A DNA stretch of 64,000 nt from Bradyrhizobium diazoefficiens. GTDB lineage: Bacteria; Pseudomonadota; Alphaproteobacteria; Rhizobiales; Xanthobacteraceae. Positions 51,488 to 60,285 of the stretch are shown here, piece after piece; position 1 is the stretch's first letter; each line of letters opens with the position of its first letter. Made by a program: the position numbers and the translations under genes. Location: assembly GCF_016599855.1 (NCBI RefSeq), contig NZ_CP067041.1, positions 7,036,501 to 7,100,500 on the forward strand, read 5' to 3'. The notes under the pieces were generated by a model that was given only the letters and a program-made list of their open reading frames with translations, did no database searches and was not told where the DNA came from.

Positions 51488-51712
51488 GAATCTTATTGTT
51501 TCAGCGCGCCTTTGCAATGGACGCGATCATGCGCAGTTCCCTCTTAGCTTTGGTTAAGGGGTCAGCAGAAATACGGGGGTGTTTTGCGAGAAACTTGGCG
51601 CGCGGCGACACGCGCTGCCGATCGTCATTAACAGAATGTCAACGGCGCTTGCGAAAGCGCAAGCGTAGCACGCGATTTGCTTTCGTTCGAATCGATGCGA
51701 GGTGATCTATCG

Positions 51713-52678
51713 TCATTCGCTCTTGGGGATGCGACATTGCATGGTGCAATGCAGCCCGGTCTTCAAATACGAGACCTCGGTCTTGCCCTCGAAGGCGGAC
51801 AGGGCCGATTTCAGCAGCTTGGTGCCGAAGCCAGGCGCGGAAATTTCGCCAACGGTCGGTCCCTCGGTTTCGTCCCAGGTGATGGCTAGGCGGTCGTCGC
51901 TGACGGTCCATGACACCTGCAACAAACCGCGCGGCGAGGAGAATGCGCCGTATTTGCCGGCATTGGTGGCGAGCTCGTGAAACATCAGTGACAGCGTGAC
52001 CGCGAGCTTCGGCGGCAGGAACAGCCGGTCGCCGTTGAGAATGAAGCGGACATGCCCGTAAGGGCCGAGCTCCGAGATCAAGAGATCGCGGATGTCGCAG
52101 CCGGCCTTATCGATGCGCGAGATCAGATCGTCGGTCGCGGCCAGGGACCGCAGTCGCGGGTCGACCCTGGCCCAGACTTGCGGCTGATCGTGCAGCACCT
52201 GGTGCAGCACGGCGTGCACGGTCGACAGCTTGTTCTTCAGCCGGTGCTGCAGCTCGTCGACCAGGACCTTGCGGTAGTCCTCCTCCTCGATCAGACGCCT
52301 GGAGATCCGGCGCTGCTCCGCCAGCATAGTGCGGTAGTGCTCGACGCCCCAGATGGTCAGCGCCGAGACGCCCCAATAGAGTGTCAGCAGCGCGAAGCGC
52401 GCGCGATCGGCATAGGCGTCGCCGAAATTCATGACGACGCCGAGCACGCCGCCGACCAGCGCCGTCACGACACCGATCCGAAGCCCGCCGAAGGCGGCTG
52501 CAAAGAGCACGGCCGGGAAGTAAGGGGTGAAGTAGACGTCGGGGCGGATATGCGCGAGCCCCCAGCGCGCCAGGGTCGCAACCAGCAGGCAGACCACCGC
52601 GAATGCGATGCTCAGGCCGAGCGATGGCGGTGCCACGCCCTGCCATCCCTTGCGGAATTCGTCGATCAGCTTCCCCAT
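51713..52678 (-). CDS. HWE/HisKA_2-type membrane histidine kinase
   Basis: A sensor kinase of 321 residues. The first 120 residues hold about four membrane segments (LSIAFAVVCLLVATLARWGLAH, then FPAVLFAAAFGGLRIGVVTALVGG). The kinase core is of the HWE/HisKA_2 group: the phospho-acceptor helix VDELQHRLKNKLSTVHAV, the N-box FHELATNAGKYGA and the WDE-containing strand AITWDETEGP. Such kinases often feed the general stress response (PhyR) in alphaproteobacteria, but no PhyR gene is adjacent here. The ATG at 52678 is the first in frame. It is monocistronic, with a decayed stretch upstream. Confidence 0.9.
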   Translation of the reverse strand: MGKLIDEFRKGWQGVAPPSLGLSIAFAVVCLLVATLARWGLAHIRPDVYFTPYFPAVLFAAAFGGLRIGVVTALVGGVLGVVMNFGDAYADRARFALLTLYWGVSALTIWGVEHYRTMLAEQRRISRRLIEEEDYRKVLVDELQHRLKNKLSTVHAVLHQVLHDQPQVWARVDPRLRSLAATDDLISRIDKAGCDIRDLLISELGPYGHVRFILNGDRLFLPPKLAVTLSLMFHELATNAGKYGAFSSPRGLLQVSWTVSDDRLAITWDETEGPTVGEISAPGFGTKLLKSALSAFEGKTEVSYLKTGLHCTMQCRIPKSE

Positions 52679-52772
52679 ACGCAGCCCGGTGACGATATGC
52701 GTTCCAAAATCGAATGTCGGTGCAGAATGTTACGCACCTCGCCTGGGCAAGCAAAGCTCGCCTTGCCGGAAG

Positions 52773-52886
52773 CCGGCGATCGGGCTGCGCACCGCGGAAG
52801 TCTTCGTTGCCGAAGGCGCCAAAATTGTGATCGCGGGCCGCCGCATACCTGAAGGCGAGGCTGCTCGCGGAAAGCGTTCGATCAGG
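52773..52886 (+). pseudogene. Short-chain dehydrogenase (SDR) remnant
   Basis: About 38 codons read PAIGLRTAEVFVAEGAKIVIAGRR followed by EGEAA, the second half of the GxxxGIG Rossmann motif and the adjacent beta2 strand of SDR enzymes. The upstream Gly residues and everything after beta2 are lost, and both sides run into unrelated DNA or a family B repeat. It is a gene fossil, not an expressed gene. Confidence 0.7.
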
Positions 52887-52917
52887 GCGCGCGGGGAGTC
52901 GCAGGGACGGAGCCGAC

Positions 52918-53032
52918 AGGGTGGGCAAAGCGAAGCGTGCCCACGGATCGTTTCACATATCACCGATCGTTTCACATATATAGATAGATGGTGGGCACCG
53001 GCGCGAAGAGCGCGCGCCTTTGCCCGTCCTAC
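52918..53032. repeat. Palindromic intergenic repeat, family B (copy 3), with internal tandem duplication
   Basis: The outer arms AGGGTGGGCAAAG and CTTTGCCCGTCCT pair with one mismatch. Inside, GATCGTTTCACATAT occurs twice in tandem with a 19-bp period (about 52947-52980), which the other family B copies lack. Confidence 0.75.
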
Positions 53033-53051
53033 GGCGGCGCAGAATGGTACG

Positions 53052-54146
53052 TCAGAACGATCCCAGCGCCACCGGCCGGAATGCCTGCAGCAATTGCTGA
53101 TCGAGCTTATCGCTCATGCCTTCCATCATCGCGAACGCACGCGAATGCGTGAACGGCATGCGATAGGCGCGCTTCTCCACCAGGGCGGCATAGATATCGA
53201 CGATCGTCGTCAACCGCACGATGTCGCTGATCTGGTTCGACGACAGGCCGTTCGGATAGCCCGAGCCGTCGAGGAATTCGTGGTGATGCAGCACGACATC
53301 CAGCATCTCCGGCGGGAAGCCGCCCTGGGCTGCGAGCGCGTCATAGCCGCGGCGCGGATGCTGGCGGACCTCCGCCATCTCCTCGTCGGTGAGCTTGCCG
53401 GGCTTGTCGAGCAGCACGAACGGAACGAAGGCCTTGCCGACGTCGTGCAGCAGCGCGGCACGGGTCAGCCGGCGCTGATCGTCCTCGCGCATGCCGAGAT
53501 GCTGTGCGAAGGCGACGGCGAACCCGGTGACGAACAGGCAGTGACGATAGCTGCCGACATGATGGCAGCCGACGGTGGTGAGCCATTCGCGCAGCGAGGA
53601 GTGCTTGATCGCCTTCAAGATCTTGCTCTCGGCGGCGATCACGTCGTCGAAGGTCAGGGGCACGCCGAGCGGCAGCTTCTCGAACATCTTCTTCAGCACC
53701 GCATGCGCCGCCTCGACGCCGCGGTTGAGCGTCTTGCCGCGCTCGGTCGCGTCATAGGTCGCGGTGTCCGGGAATGCGGCGCGGATGCGCTGCAGGATCG
53801 CCTCGGACTGCAGCGGCCGCGAGATGGTGTCGGTGGCGCCCAGCGCCCAGGCCTGCATGGTGCCGTGATGCAGGGCATCGGCGAGCACGAACAGCCGCGG
53901 CATCGCACGATAGGCATCGCCGCGCAGCTTGTTGCGCACCCGCTGCACGCTCTCGGGCGAGCGCAGATTGATATCGACCACGAGGCCGGAGAGATCGCGC
54001 GACGGCTGCTCGGGGATGCCTATCGTCGTCACTGTCGAGACCTCGCCGACCGTCTTCAAAATGCTGGCGAGCTCGGTGCTGGCATCGCTGCGGTCGGAGG
54101 CGAGCAGAAGCCGGCGTTTGGCGGCGGATTTGGCTGGCGCGTTCAT
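53052..54146 (-). CDS. HD-GYP c-di-GMP phosphodiesterase with receiver-like N-terminus
   Basis: A protein of 364 residues. Residues about 10-125 form a receiver-like domain (LVVDINLRSP offers a possible phospho-Asp; the acidic pocket is reduced to ASDRSD), so phosphorylation is uncertain. The HD-GYP domain has LLHDVGKAFVP (HD) and HHHEFLDGSGYPNGL (GYP), both complete, predicting hydrolysis of c-di-GMP. No membrane segment is present. The ATG at 54146 starts MNAPAKSAAKRRLLL. Together with 35046, 36103 and 49742 it makes four c-di-GMP enzymes within 19 kb, though in separate transcripts. The 5' leader region carries an inverted repeat. Confidence 0.92.
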   Translation of the reverse strand: MNAPAKSAAKRRLLLASDRSDASTELASILKTVGEVSTVTTIGIPEQPSRDLSGLVVDINLRSPESVQRVRNKLRGDAYRAMPRLFVLADALHHGTMQAWALGATDTISRPLQSEAILQRIRAAFPDTATYDATERGKTLNRGVEAAHAVLKKMFEKLPLGVPLTFDDVIAAESKILKAIKHSSLREWLTTVGCHHVGSYRHCLFVTGFAVAFAQHLGMREDDQRRLTRAALLHDVGKAFVPFVLLDKPGKLTDEEMAEVRQHPRRGYDALAAQGGFPPEMLDVVLHHHEFLDGSGYPNGLSSNQISDIVRLTTIVDIYAALVEKRAYRMPFTHSRAFAMMEGMSDKLDQQLLQAFRPVALGSF

Positions 54147-54383
54147 GGCTTCCCCAAAACATGGGAGGGTATTTGCATCAGCCTAAGCCGGATCAGGTTC
54201 TCTGGCCCTTAAGAGGCATGATCAACGGAACCTGCCGGGATTGCACGCAATCTTACGGATCGGGATTCCCCTGAAGGGAACAACAAATCGCGAAAACAAC
54301 CCCATGCACAGTAGAAGGGCCATTGATAACAAAAGGAAATTTTGGCCCGCGATTATCGCCTGGCTTCACCCTCCCAAAACGAA
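54147..54383. other. Intergenic leader region with inverted repeat
   Basis: No gene is seen. On the minus strand it is the leader of the HD-GYP gene and holds GAACCTGATCCGG (complement of 54188-54200). An inverted repeat CAGGTTC (54194) / GAACCTG (54228) is present. GAACCTGATCCGG looks like the 3' core of a TPP riboswitch, but the CTGAGA half is missing. Confidence 0.4.
54289..54314. repeat. 26-bp exact dispersed repeat, family E (copy 2)
   Basis: Identical over 26 bases to 7682-7707, same orientation, also intergenic. Confidence 0.8.
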
Positions 54384-54411
54384 GTCCGCCGGAGGTTACC
54401 CTCCGGCGGAC
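54384..54411 (-). terminator. Intrinsic terminator of the molybdenum hydroxylase operon
   Basis: The stem GTCCGCCGGAGG / CCTCCGGCGGAC (12 bp, perfect) has a 4-base loop. On the minus strand it is followed by TTCGTTTTG. It lies 24 bp after the large-subunit stop. Confidence 0.9.
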
Positions 54412-54435
54412 TATCTCATGCAGTGTTCGACCAGC

Positions 54436-56721
54436 TTACGCCTTCATCGCCCCCTTCACGGCTTCGGCCGTGATCGGCAGCGCCCGGACGCGGGCGCCGG
54501 AGGCATTGAAGATGGCGTTGCCGATGGCTGGCGCGACCACCGTCACCGCGGGCTCACCGACGCCGGTGGCCTTCTCGCCATTGGCGATCACGGCGACCGC
54601 GACCTCCGGCACCTGGCTCATGCGCAAGGGCGTGTAGCTGTCGAAATTGGTCTGCTCGATGCCACCGTCCTTCAGCGTCGCCTTCTCGTACAAGGCCAGC
54701 GACAGGCCCCACAGCGCCGCGCCCTCGACCTGGGCGCGGATGTTGTCGGGATGCACCTGCGTGCCGACGTCGGTTGCGACCGTGAGCTTCTTCACGGTCA
54801 CCTCGCCTGAGGGCGCCACCGCAACATGCGCGACGCAAGCGGTCCAGCTTGCGGTCGCACGTTCCTGCGACGACACGCAGGCAACGCCCATGCCCTCACC
54901 CTTCGGCAGCTTCTTGGTGCCGTAGCCGGCAAGGCCCATCGCCGCGAGCAAGGTGTTGCGCAGCCGCTGTGCGCCACCATCGTTCTTGCCCGCACCGTCG
55001 AGCAGCGAGATGCGAAATTGCGCCGGATCCTTGCCGGTTGCAACCGCGATCTCGTCGATCATGCTCTCGACCGCCCAGAAGGTCCAACCCGGCGCCACCG
55101 AGCGGAGCTGACCCGACGGGGTGGCGTTGTGCGCCATCTCGTTCTTGATCGCCCGCACGTGATGGTTGGGCACCGTGTAGAAGAAGTCCGACCCGTTCAC
55201 CGTGAAGGCGTCGAGCGGACCTTTCTTGTCGACTGAGGGCGACAGGAAGTCGGGGATGCCCCAGCGCTGGGTCGGCCAGGCCGAGACGACGTCGTGGTTG
55301 AGCGCGACGAGCTTGCCGTCGCCGTCCACGCCGGCCTTTACTTTTTGATAGGTGAGCGGACGCGAGAAATCCATCGTCATGTCGTTCTCGCGCGTGTAGA
55401 TCACCTTCACCGGCTTGCCGACGGCCTTCGCCGCCTGCACCGCCGGCACCATCATGTCGGCGTCGAGCCTGCGGCCGAAGCCGCCGCCGAGCCACATCTG
55501 GTGCATCACCACGAACTTCGGATCGATCCCGGCGGCACCGGCCGCGATGGCGCCGGAGCGCGTCGCGAACTGGTTGCCGGAATAGATGTGCAGGATGTCG
55601 CCCTTGAACTCCGCGGTGGCGTTCATCGGCTCCATCGGCGCGTGGATGTTGATGCTGGTGGTGTACTCCGCCTCCAGCACCTTGGCCGCCGTGCCGAGCG
55701 CGGCCGCGGGATCGCCGTCCTTGACGAAGAACTGGCCGGAATCCTCGAGGCCCTGAAGCCGCTTGGCTTCATCGAGCAGCGACTGGCTGGACAGCTTTGC
55801 GTTCGGCCCGCCGTCATAGCTGACCTTCAGCGCTTGAGCCGCCTTCTTGGCGTTGGCATAGGTGTTGGCGACTGCAACCACCCAGCCGGTCGTCGTCTGG
55901 GTCTTGTCGTCGAGGGTGACGGCCTTGATGAAGCCCGGCACCTTCTTCGCATCGCTGTCGTCGACCGACTTCACGGTCGCGCCGTAGCGCACCGGCGGCG
56001 TCACCAATGCGCCATAGGCCATGCCCGGAATCATCACGTCGATGCCGTATTTGGCCGTGCCGTTGGTCTTGGAGGGGATGTCGAGCTGCGGCACCGACAC
56101 ACCGATCATGGTGTACCGATCCGGCGTCTTCAGCTGGATCGCCTTCAGTTCGTCCGGCGTGAAGGTTTTCGTCGCCTTGCCGCTCTTCACCACATCAGCG
56201 AACGACATCTGCTTCTTCGACTTCGGATGCGAGATCATGGAGTCGCGCACCACGAGCTCGCCTGCCGGCACGCCCATGGACGCAGCCGCACCTTCCGTCA
56301 ACGCCATGCGGCCGGCGGCGCCGGCCCGGCTCATCGCATCAAAGTTCATCATGGTCGACCAGCTTCCGCCGGTGATCTGCACACCCAGCACGGGGTCGTT
56401 GAACTTCGGATCGTTGGAGGCGAGGTTGACCCGCATGTCGCTCCACTTCGCGCCCAGCTCCTCGCAGACGATCTGCGCCATGGTGGAAGCGATGTGCTGG
56501 CCCATATCGGCCTTGCCGCAGGTCACGGTGACCAGGCCGTCCGGCGAGATCGCGTACCAGACGCTCGGCTCGAAATTGGCGGGAGCCGCAGCGAGCGCTT
56601 CACCAATACCGGGCACGCCGGCATAGCCGAGCACGAGACCGGTCGCGGCGGTGCCGACCAGGAAGGAGCGACGGCTGAGATCAGTCGTCTCGGGGGTGAC
56701 GTTTTTCACGTGCTGATTCAT
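54436..56721 (-). CDS. Molybdopterin-dependent aldehyde/isoquinoline oxidoreductase, large subunit
   Basis: A molybdenum hydroxylase large subunit of 761 residues of the IorB-like (single-chain Mo subunit) branch. A Tat signal [17 protein letters not shown] places it in the periplasm, carried out with its small partner. The Mo-cofactor regions are [30 protein letters not shown] and [19 protein letters not shown], which includes the catalytic Glu of the GVGE motif. The ATG at 56721 overlaps the small-subunit stop by 4 bp (ATGA). A third FAD subunit is absent, as expected for this branch that passes electrons to cytochromes. The substrate may be an aldehyde or N-heterocycle. A strong terminator follows. 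Confidence 0.92.
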   Translation of the reverse strand: MNQHVKNVTPETTDLSRRSFLVGTAATGLVLGYAGVPGIGEALAAAPANFEPSVWYAISPDGLVTVTCGKADMGQHIASTMAQIVCEELGAKWSDMRVNLASNDPKFNDPVLGVQITGGSWSTMMNFDAMSRAGAAGRMALTEGAAASMGVPAGELVVRDSMISHPKSKKQMSFADVVKSGKATKTFTPDELKAIQLKTPDRYTMIGVSVPQLDIPSKTNGTAKYGIDVMIPGMAYGALVTPPVRYGATVKSVDDSDAKKVPGFIKAVTLDDKTQTTTGWVVAVANTYANAKKAAQALKVSYDGGPNAKLSSQSLLDEAKRLQGLEDSGQFFVKDGDPAAALGTAAKVLEAEYTTSINIHAPMEPMNATAEFKGDILHIYSGNQFATRSGAIAAGAAGIDPKFVVMHQMWLGGGFGRRLDADMMVPAVQAAKAVGKPVKVIYTRENDMTMDFSRPLTYQKVKAGVDGDGKLVALNHDVVSAWPTQRWGIPDFLSPSVDKKGPLDAFTVNGSDFFYTVPNHHVRAIKNEMAHNATPSGQLRSVAPGWTFWAVESMIDEIAVATGKDPAQFRISLLDGAGKNDGGAQRLRNTLLAAMGLAGYGTKKLPKGEGMGVACVSSQERATASWTACVAHVAVAPSGEVTVKKLTVATDVGTQVHPDNIRAQVEGAALWGLSLALYEKATLKDGGIEQTNFDSYTPLRMSQVPEVAVAVIANGEKATGVGEPAVTVVAPAIGNAIFNASGARVRALPITAEAVKGAMKA

Positions 56722-57209
56722 GTGTGCCTCCGCTCGTTGCCGGTGGCGGATGCGGTACGCATCTCGGTGGCGGCGCGCATGATTGCCTTCTGGATCCGCG
56801 AATAGGTCATGCAACGGCAGAGATTGCCGTCCATATGCGCCACGACCTCTTCCTTGGTCGGATTGGAATTCTTCGCCAGCAGCGACGCCGCCTGCATGAT
56901 CTGCCCGGACTGGCAGTAGCCGCATTGCGGCACCTGCTCGGCAATCCACGCCTTCTGCAAGGGATGGTCGCCCTTGGCGGACAGGCCTTCGATGGTGGTG
57001 ATCTTCTTGCCGGCGACGTCGCCGACCATGGTCTGGCACGAGCGCACGGCTTCGCCGTTGACGTGCACGGTGCAGGCCCCGCACAGGCCGGCACCGCAAC
57101 CGAATTTCGTGCCGGTCATCTGCAATTGTTCGCGGATGGCCCAAAGGAGCGGCGTGTCGTTTGCCGCATCCACGGACATACTCCGCCCGTTGATGGTGAG
57201 CGTTGGCAT
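56718..57209 (-). CDS. Molybdenum hydroxylase [2Fe-2S] small subunit
   Basis: The iron-sulfur partner of the large subunit, 163 residues. The N-terminal plant-ferredoxin-type cluster has CGAGLCGAC with a later Cys in VRSCQTMV. The C-terminal four-helix cluster has QCGYCQSGQ and GNLCRC. No own signal peptide is present, so it probably travels with the Tat-tagged large subunit. The ATG at 57209 follows GGGGAAG; the upstream extension to 57233 is not family-like. It is translationally coupled to the large subunit by a 4-bp overlap. The two form the whole operon. Confidence 0.93.
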   Translation of the reverse strand: MPTLTINGRSMSVDAANDTPLLWAIREQLQMTGTKFGCGAGLCGACTVHVNGEAVRSCQTMVGDVAGKKITTIEGLSAKGDHPLQKAWIAEQVPQCGYCQSGQIMQAASLLAKNSNPTKEEVVAHMDGNLCRCMTYSRIQKAIMRAATEMRTASATGNERRHT

Positions 57210-57532
57210 AGGCGTCTTCCCCTGCCGGTGCAATGAAGCCGCTTACGGCGGCAACTTGATTGGCGGACGCCCACCGGGCCGGCGCCCACCTTGCGCGCGA
57301 GAATGATCGCGTTCGCGGCCAGAGGCAAATGCAATTTGGAATCGATCGAACCTGTCTCGGAATGCGCATGTTGTGCATTGCGACAACAGCGCTGACGTTA
57401 GCCACTGAACGCAACAAGCTGCACGCTAATCATGCATGCCGTCCGCGATTGCGACGGTTTCCTCCGAGTAACCTTGCGAGCTAGGATGCCGAAAAGGTCA
57501 GAGCAGCAAGAACAAGAATTAGGGTGGGTGGA
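57210..57532. other. Divergent promoter region, no gene
   Basis: About 320 bp between the molybdenum hydroxylase operon and the alpha/beta hydrolase gene. It contains short palindromic tracts such as AATGCGCATGTTGTGCATTG (57360-57379), an imperfect dyad. No coding signal or known box was recognised. Confidence 0.4.
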
Positions 57533-58297
57533 ATGCCAAAGATCAATCGGGACGGAGTTGCCATCCATTACGAGGTTCATGGCGATGGGCCGCCGCTGCT
57601 ACTCACCCACGGCTATTCCTCGACCTCGGCGATGTGGCACGGCCAGATCGATGCGCTCGCGCGCGAACACACACTGATCCTGTGGGATATGCGCGGCCAC
57701 GGGCAGTCCGATTATCCTAATGACCCTGCGGCCTATAGCGAGGCGCTGACCGTCGGCGACATGGCGGCGATCCTTGATGCCGTCGGCGCCAGGCGCGCCA
57801 TCATCGGCGGATTGTCGCTCGGCGGTTACATGTCGCTCGCGTTCTACTGCGCCCACCCAGCGCGCACGCGCGCGCTGCTGATCATCGACACCGGTCCCGG
57901 CTTCAAAAAGGACGACGCGCGCGAGGCCTGGAATGCACGGGCGCTCGCCACCGCCGACAGGCTGGATCGCGAAGGCCTCGACGTGTTGAAATCAGCGACG
58001 CGCGAGCGCGCCGCCGCCAGCCATCGCGATGCCAGGGGATTGGCACTCGCCGCGCGCGGCATGCTGACCCAGCGCGATGCACGCGTGATGGAACTGCTGC
58101 CCGACATCAAGGTGCCCTCGCTGATCGTGGTCGGCGCCGATGACACGCCGTTCCTGGCGGCATCCGACTACATGGCGGCCAAGATTCCCGGCGCACAAAA
58201 GGTCGTGATCCCCGCGGCCGGACACGCCGTCAACATCGATCAGCCCAAGGCTTTTGTTGACGCCGTGGTGCCTTTCCTGAAGAACTTGCCGGAATAG
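57533..58297 (+). CDS. Alpha/beta hydrolase
   Basis: A cytoplasmic hydrolase of 254 residues. The oxyanion region LLLTHGYSSTSAMWHGQ, the nucleophile elbow GGLSLGGYMSLAF (Ser), the acid in VVGADDTPFL (Asp) and AAGHAVNIDQP (His) form a full catalytic triad. The overall layout is like 3-oxoadipate enol-lactonase and related esterases, but substrate assignment is not possible. The ATG at 57533 follows GGGTGGGTGG; a GTG 9 bp upstream is an alternative. A small secreted-protein gene follows after 23 bp, so the two may be cotranscribed. Confidence 0.92.
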   Translation: MPKINRDGVAIHYEVHGDGPPLLLTHGYSSTSAMWHGQIDALAREHTLILWDMRGHGQSDYPNDPAAYSEALTVGDMAAILDAVGARRAIIGGLSLGGYMSLAFYCAHPARTRALLIIDTGPGFKKDDAREAWNARALATADRLDREGLDVLKSATRERAAASHRDARGLALAARGMLTQRDARVMELLPDIKVPSLIVVGADDTPFLAASDYMAAKIPGAQKVVIPAAGHAVNIDQPKAFVDAVVPFLKNLPE

Positions 58298-58320
58298 GCG
58301 ATCAGATGAGGATCACGGCA

Positions 58321-58662
58321 ATGAAGCGGGCAATCCTGGCTGCAGGCATAGCGCTTCTCTCGATGGCAGCGTCAGTGCAGGCCGAGCCGTTTGGCATGCT
58401 GCCGCTGCGCCGTCCCTTCGTCGAGACCTTGTCGAACACCACGCCTTTGGCGTTCGGGATGGATGCGGAACAGACCTCGCATGCCCTCGGACAACCCCTG
58501 CAATACGTCAAAGGACGCCATGGCAACGAAATCTATCTCGCCCTGCGCAACATCGGCGGCAGCGGACTGATCCCGCAGCGCCACCGCCTGGTCCTGCAAT
58601 TCCGTCATGGACGGCTGGCAGGATGGAAGGAGGATTACGGCGAGAACTGGATGTGGGAGTGA
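58321..58662 (+). CDS. Small exported protein of unknown function
   Basis: I do not recognise a characterised family. The protein of 113 residues has a signal peptide MKRAILAAGIALLSMAASVQA. The mature part is about 92 residues (EPFGMLPLRRPFVETLSNTTPL..., ending GWKEDYGENWMWE) with no Cys and no membrane segment. The pattern of a conserved Gly-rich turn near HALGQPLQYVKGRHGNEIYLAL suggests a compact beta fold, perhaps like SmpA/OmlA-type outer-membrane assembly proteins, but this is weak. The ATG at 58321 is preferred as the start of the signal peptide; an ATG at 58306 is possible. It is close behind the hydrolase gene. Confidence 0.75.
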   Translation: MKRAILAAGIALLSMAASVQAEPFGMLPLRRPFVETLSNTTPLAFGMDAEQTSHALGQPLQYVKGRHGNEIYLALRNIGGSGLIPQRHRLVLQFRHGRLAGWKEDYGENWMWE

Positions 58663-58741
58663 GAGCGGCTGCGCAACTGCCTCCCCTCATCCTTGTATGG
58701 GGAGTGAGTGGATCAACGACCAAACAAGAAGGACAACCCGC

Positions 58742-59416
58742 GTGGGACAAGACATTAAATTGACGGCGTCGGACAATTTCCAGCTTGGCGCCTATCGCGC
58801 CGATCCCTCGGGCGTGCCGAAGGGCGCGGTGGTGGTGATCCAGGAGATTTTTGGCGTCAATCATCATATCCACTCGGTCTGCGACCGCCTCGCAGGCGAA
58901 GGCTATGTCGCGATCGCGCCGTCGATCTTCGACCGCACTTCGCCGGGTTTTCAGTCGGGCTATACGCCTGATGAGATCGCAGAAGCGCGAAAGTTCGTCG
59001 CCAATCCCGAGTGGGACGCAATGCTGCGCGACACGCAAGCCGCGATCGATGCGGTGCAGAGCGTCGGCCCGGTCGGCATCATCGGCTTCTGCCTCGGCGG
59101 AAGCCTCGCCTTTGTTGCGGCGACCCGGCTGACGGGCCTCAAGGCCGCGATTGGCTATTACGGCGGCGCTATCGTGCGCTTCGCGGACGAAAAGCCGAAG
59201 GTGCCGACGCAGCTGCATTTCGGAGGGAAGGATGCCGGCATTCCCTTGACCGATGTCGAGACCGTCAAGGCCAAGCGGCCGGATGTCGAAGTATTCGTCT
59301 ATCCCGGCGCGCAGCACGGCTTCCATTGCGACGAGCGGCCGAGCTACGACAAGGCCAGCTCGGAGATCGCGTGGCCGCGCAGCCTGGAGTTTTTTGCGAA
59401 GCATTTGGCGAAGTAA
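58742..59416 (+). CDS. Dienelactone hydrolase family protein
   Basis: A cytoplasmic hydrolase of 224 residues. The Cys nucleophile is in GIIGFCLGGSLAF, the Asp in GGKDAGIPL and the His in AQHGFHCDE, the Cys-Asp-His triad of dienelactone hydrolases. Family members open carboxymethylene butenolide in chloroaromatic degradation, but many act on other esters. The start is taken as GTG 58742 with AGAAGGAC 7 bp upstream; an ATG at 58697 lies too far upstream of the family match. No aromatic ring-cleavage genes are near, so a general esterase role is as likely. Confidence 0.9.
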   Translation: MGQDIKLTASDNFQLGAYRADPSGVPKGAVVVIQEIFGVNHHIHSVCDRLAGEGYVAIAPSIFDRTSPGFQSGYTPDEIAEARKFVANPEWDAMLRDTQAAIDAVQSVGPVGIIGFCLGGSLAFVAATRLTGLKAAIGYYGGAIVRFADEKPKVPTQLHFGGKDAGIPLTDVETVKAKRPDVEVFVYPGAQHGFHCDERPSYDKASSEIAWPRSLEFFAKHLAK

Positions 59417-59435
59417 GCGGGCGGCTGTCTCCATT

Positions 59436-59539
59436 GTCATTCCGGGGCGCGCGTAGCGCGAACCGGGAATCCATCGAGCCGCAAAGTTGGCGGAGGAATG
59501 GATTCCGGGTTCGCGACTTTCGTCGCGCCCCGGAATGAC
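59436..59539. repeat. Palindromic intergenic repeat, family A (copy 6)
   Basis: The outer arms GTCATTCCGGGGCGCG and CGCGCCCCGGAATGAC are perfect over 16 bp. The inner arms GGGAATCCAT and ATGGATTCC also pair. Confidence 0.85.
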
Positions 59540-59645
59540 GAGTGGAGAGAGCGTCGCGCCCCACGAGAGCAGGAATCGGGTGGCTGCATCACAGCGCGCG
59601 GCGATAGAGCTGGCTCATCAAGCCAGTTCACGCCGGGAGAACGCC

Positions 59646-60128
59646 ATGCAGCAGGCCAACACGAACCTCATCCTCCGCAACCCGTTTGGCACCATGGACG
59701 TGCCGGAGCCCAGCGATTCCGAAGTCATGCACTATGCCATCACCACCACGCTGGTCGGCGATGCTACCGACGCCAACGCGGAACATTGGGCATCCATCCC
59801 CACGCTCTCCGATCCGCTCGAAGGCGTCTGGGCGAGCCGCTGGAACGGCGGCGCCGATCCGACCATTGCCGGCGATACGCCGGAGACATGGAAGCAGGGC
59901 GGCGCGGAGGTCCGTGTCGTCGGTGAACGGATCTATCTGCGGTTCGATTGGGATGGCGGCCGCCGGCACGGATTGATCGAAGCCCGCCGGGAGAGCGGCT
60001 ATCGCCTGACCGGAAAGTACATCAACCTGACGAACCCGGCGATCATGCGGCCATGGATCGGACTCGTCGTCGACGCCGCCCGGATCGACGGATGCTTTCC
60101 GAATGGGCGGCTCGATTTCAGGAGGTGA
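59646..60128 (+). CDS. Conserved-type hypothetical protein
   Basis: I do not recognise a characterised family. The protein of 160 residues has no signal or membrane segment. It is rich in Trp and Gly (EGVWASRWNGGADPTIAGDTPETW) and ends FPNGRLDFRR. Alternating hydrophobic strands such as VRVVGERIYLRFDWDGGRRHGLIEARR suggest an all-beta, lipocalin-like or META-like fold; this is a guess. The ATG at 59646 follows GGGAGAACGCC, which supports the start. It stands alone between two family A repeats. Confidence 0.75.
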   Translation: MQQANTNLILRNPFGTMDVPEPSDSEVMHYAITTTLVGDATDANAEHWASIPTLSDPLEGVWASRWNGGADPTIAGDTPETWKQGGAEVRVVGERIYLRFDWDGGRRHGLIEARRESGYRLTGKYINLTNPAIMRPWIGLVVDAARIDGCFPNGRLDFRR

Positions 60129-60160
60129 GATGCGGACGTAGCGTCCCATTCTCTCCTCTC

Positions 60161-60261
60161 GTCATTCCGGGATGCGCCGCGAAGCGGTGCAGGCCCGGAA
60201 TCCATAGCCACGAGCCGGGGTTATGGATTCCGGGCTCGCGCTGCGCGCGCCCCGGAATGAC
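60161..60261. repeat. Palindromic intergenic repeat, family A (copy 7)
   Basis: The outer arms GTCATTCCGGG and CCCGGAATGAC and the inner arms CGGAATCCATA / TATGGATTCCG pair. It lies only 630 bp from copy 6, with one gene between, and separates convergent genes. Confidence 0.85.
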
Positions 60262-60285
60262 GAGGGGGAGAGACTTGGGCTGAAA

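Noticed and set aside
54147..54300. TPP riboswitch in front of the HD-GYP gene
   Set aside because: Only the GAACCTGATCCGG half is present; the CTGAGA half and P1 stem are missing, and the gene has no thiamin link. Kept only as a weak finding.
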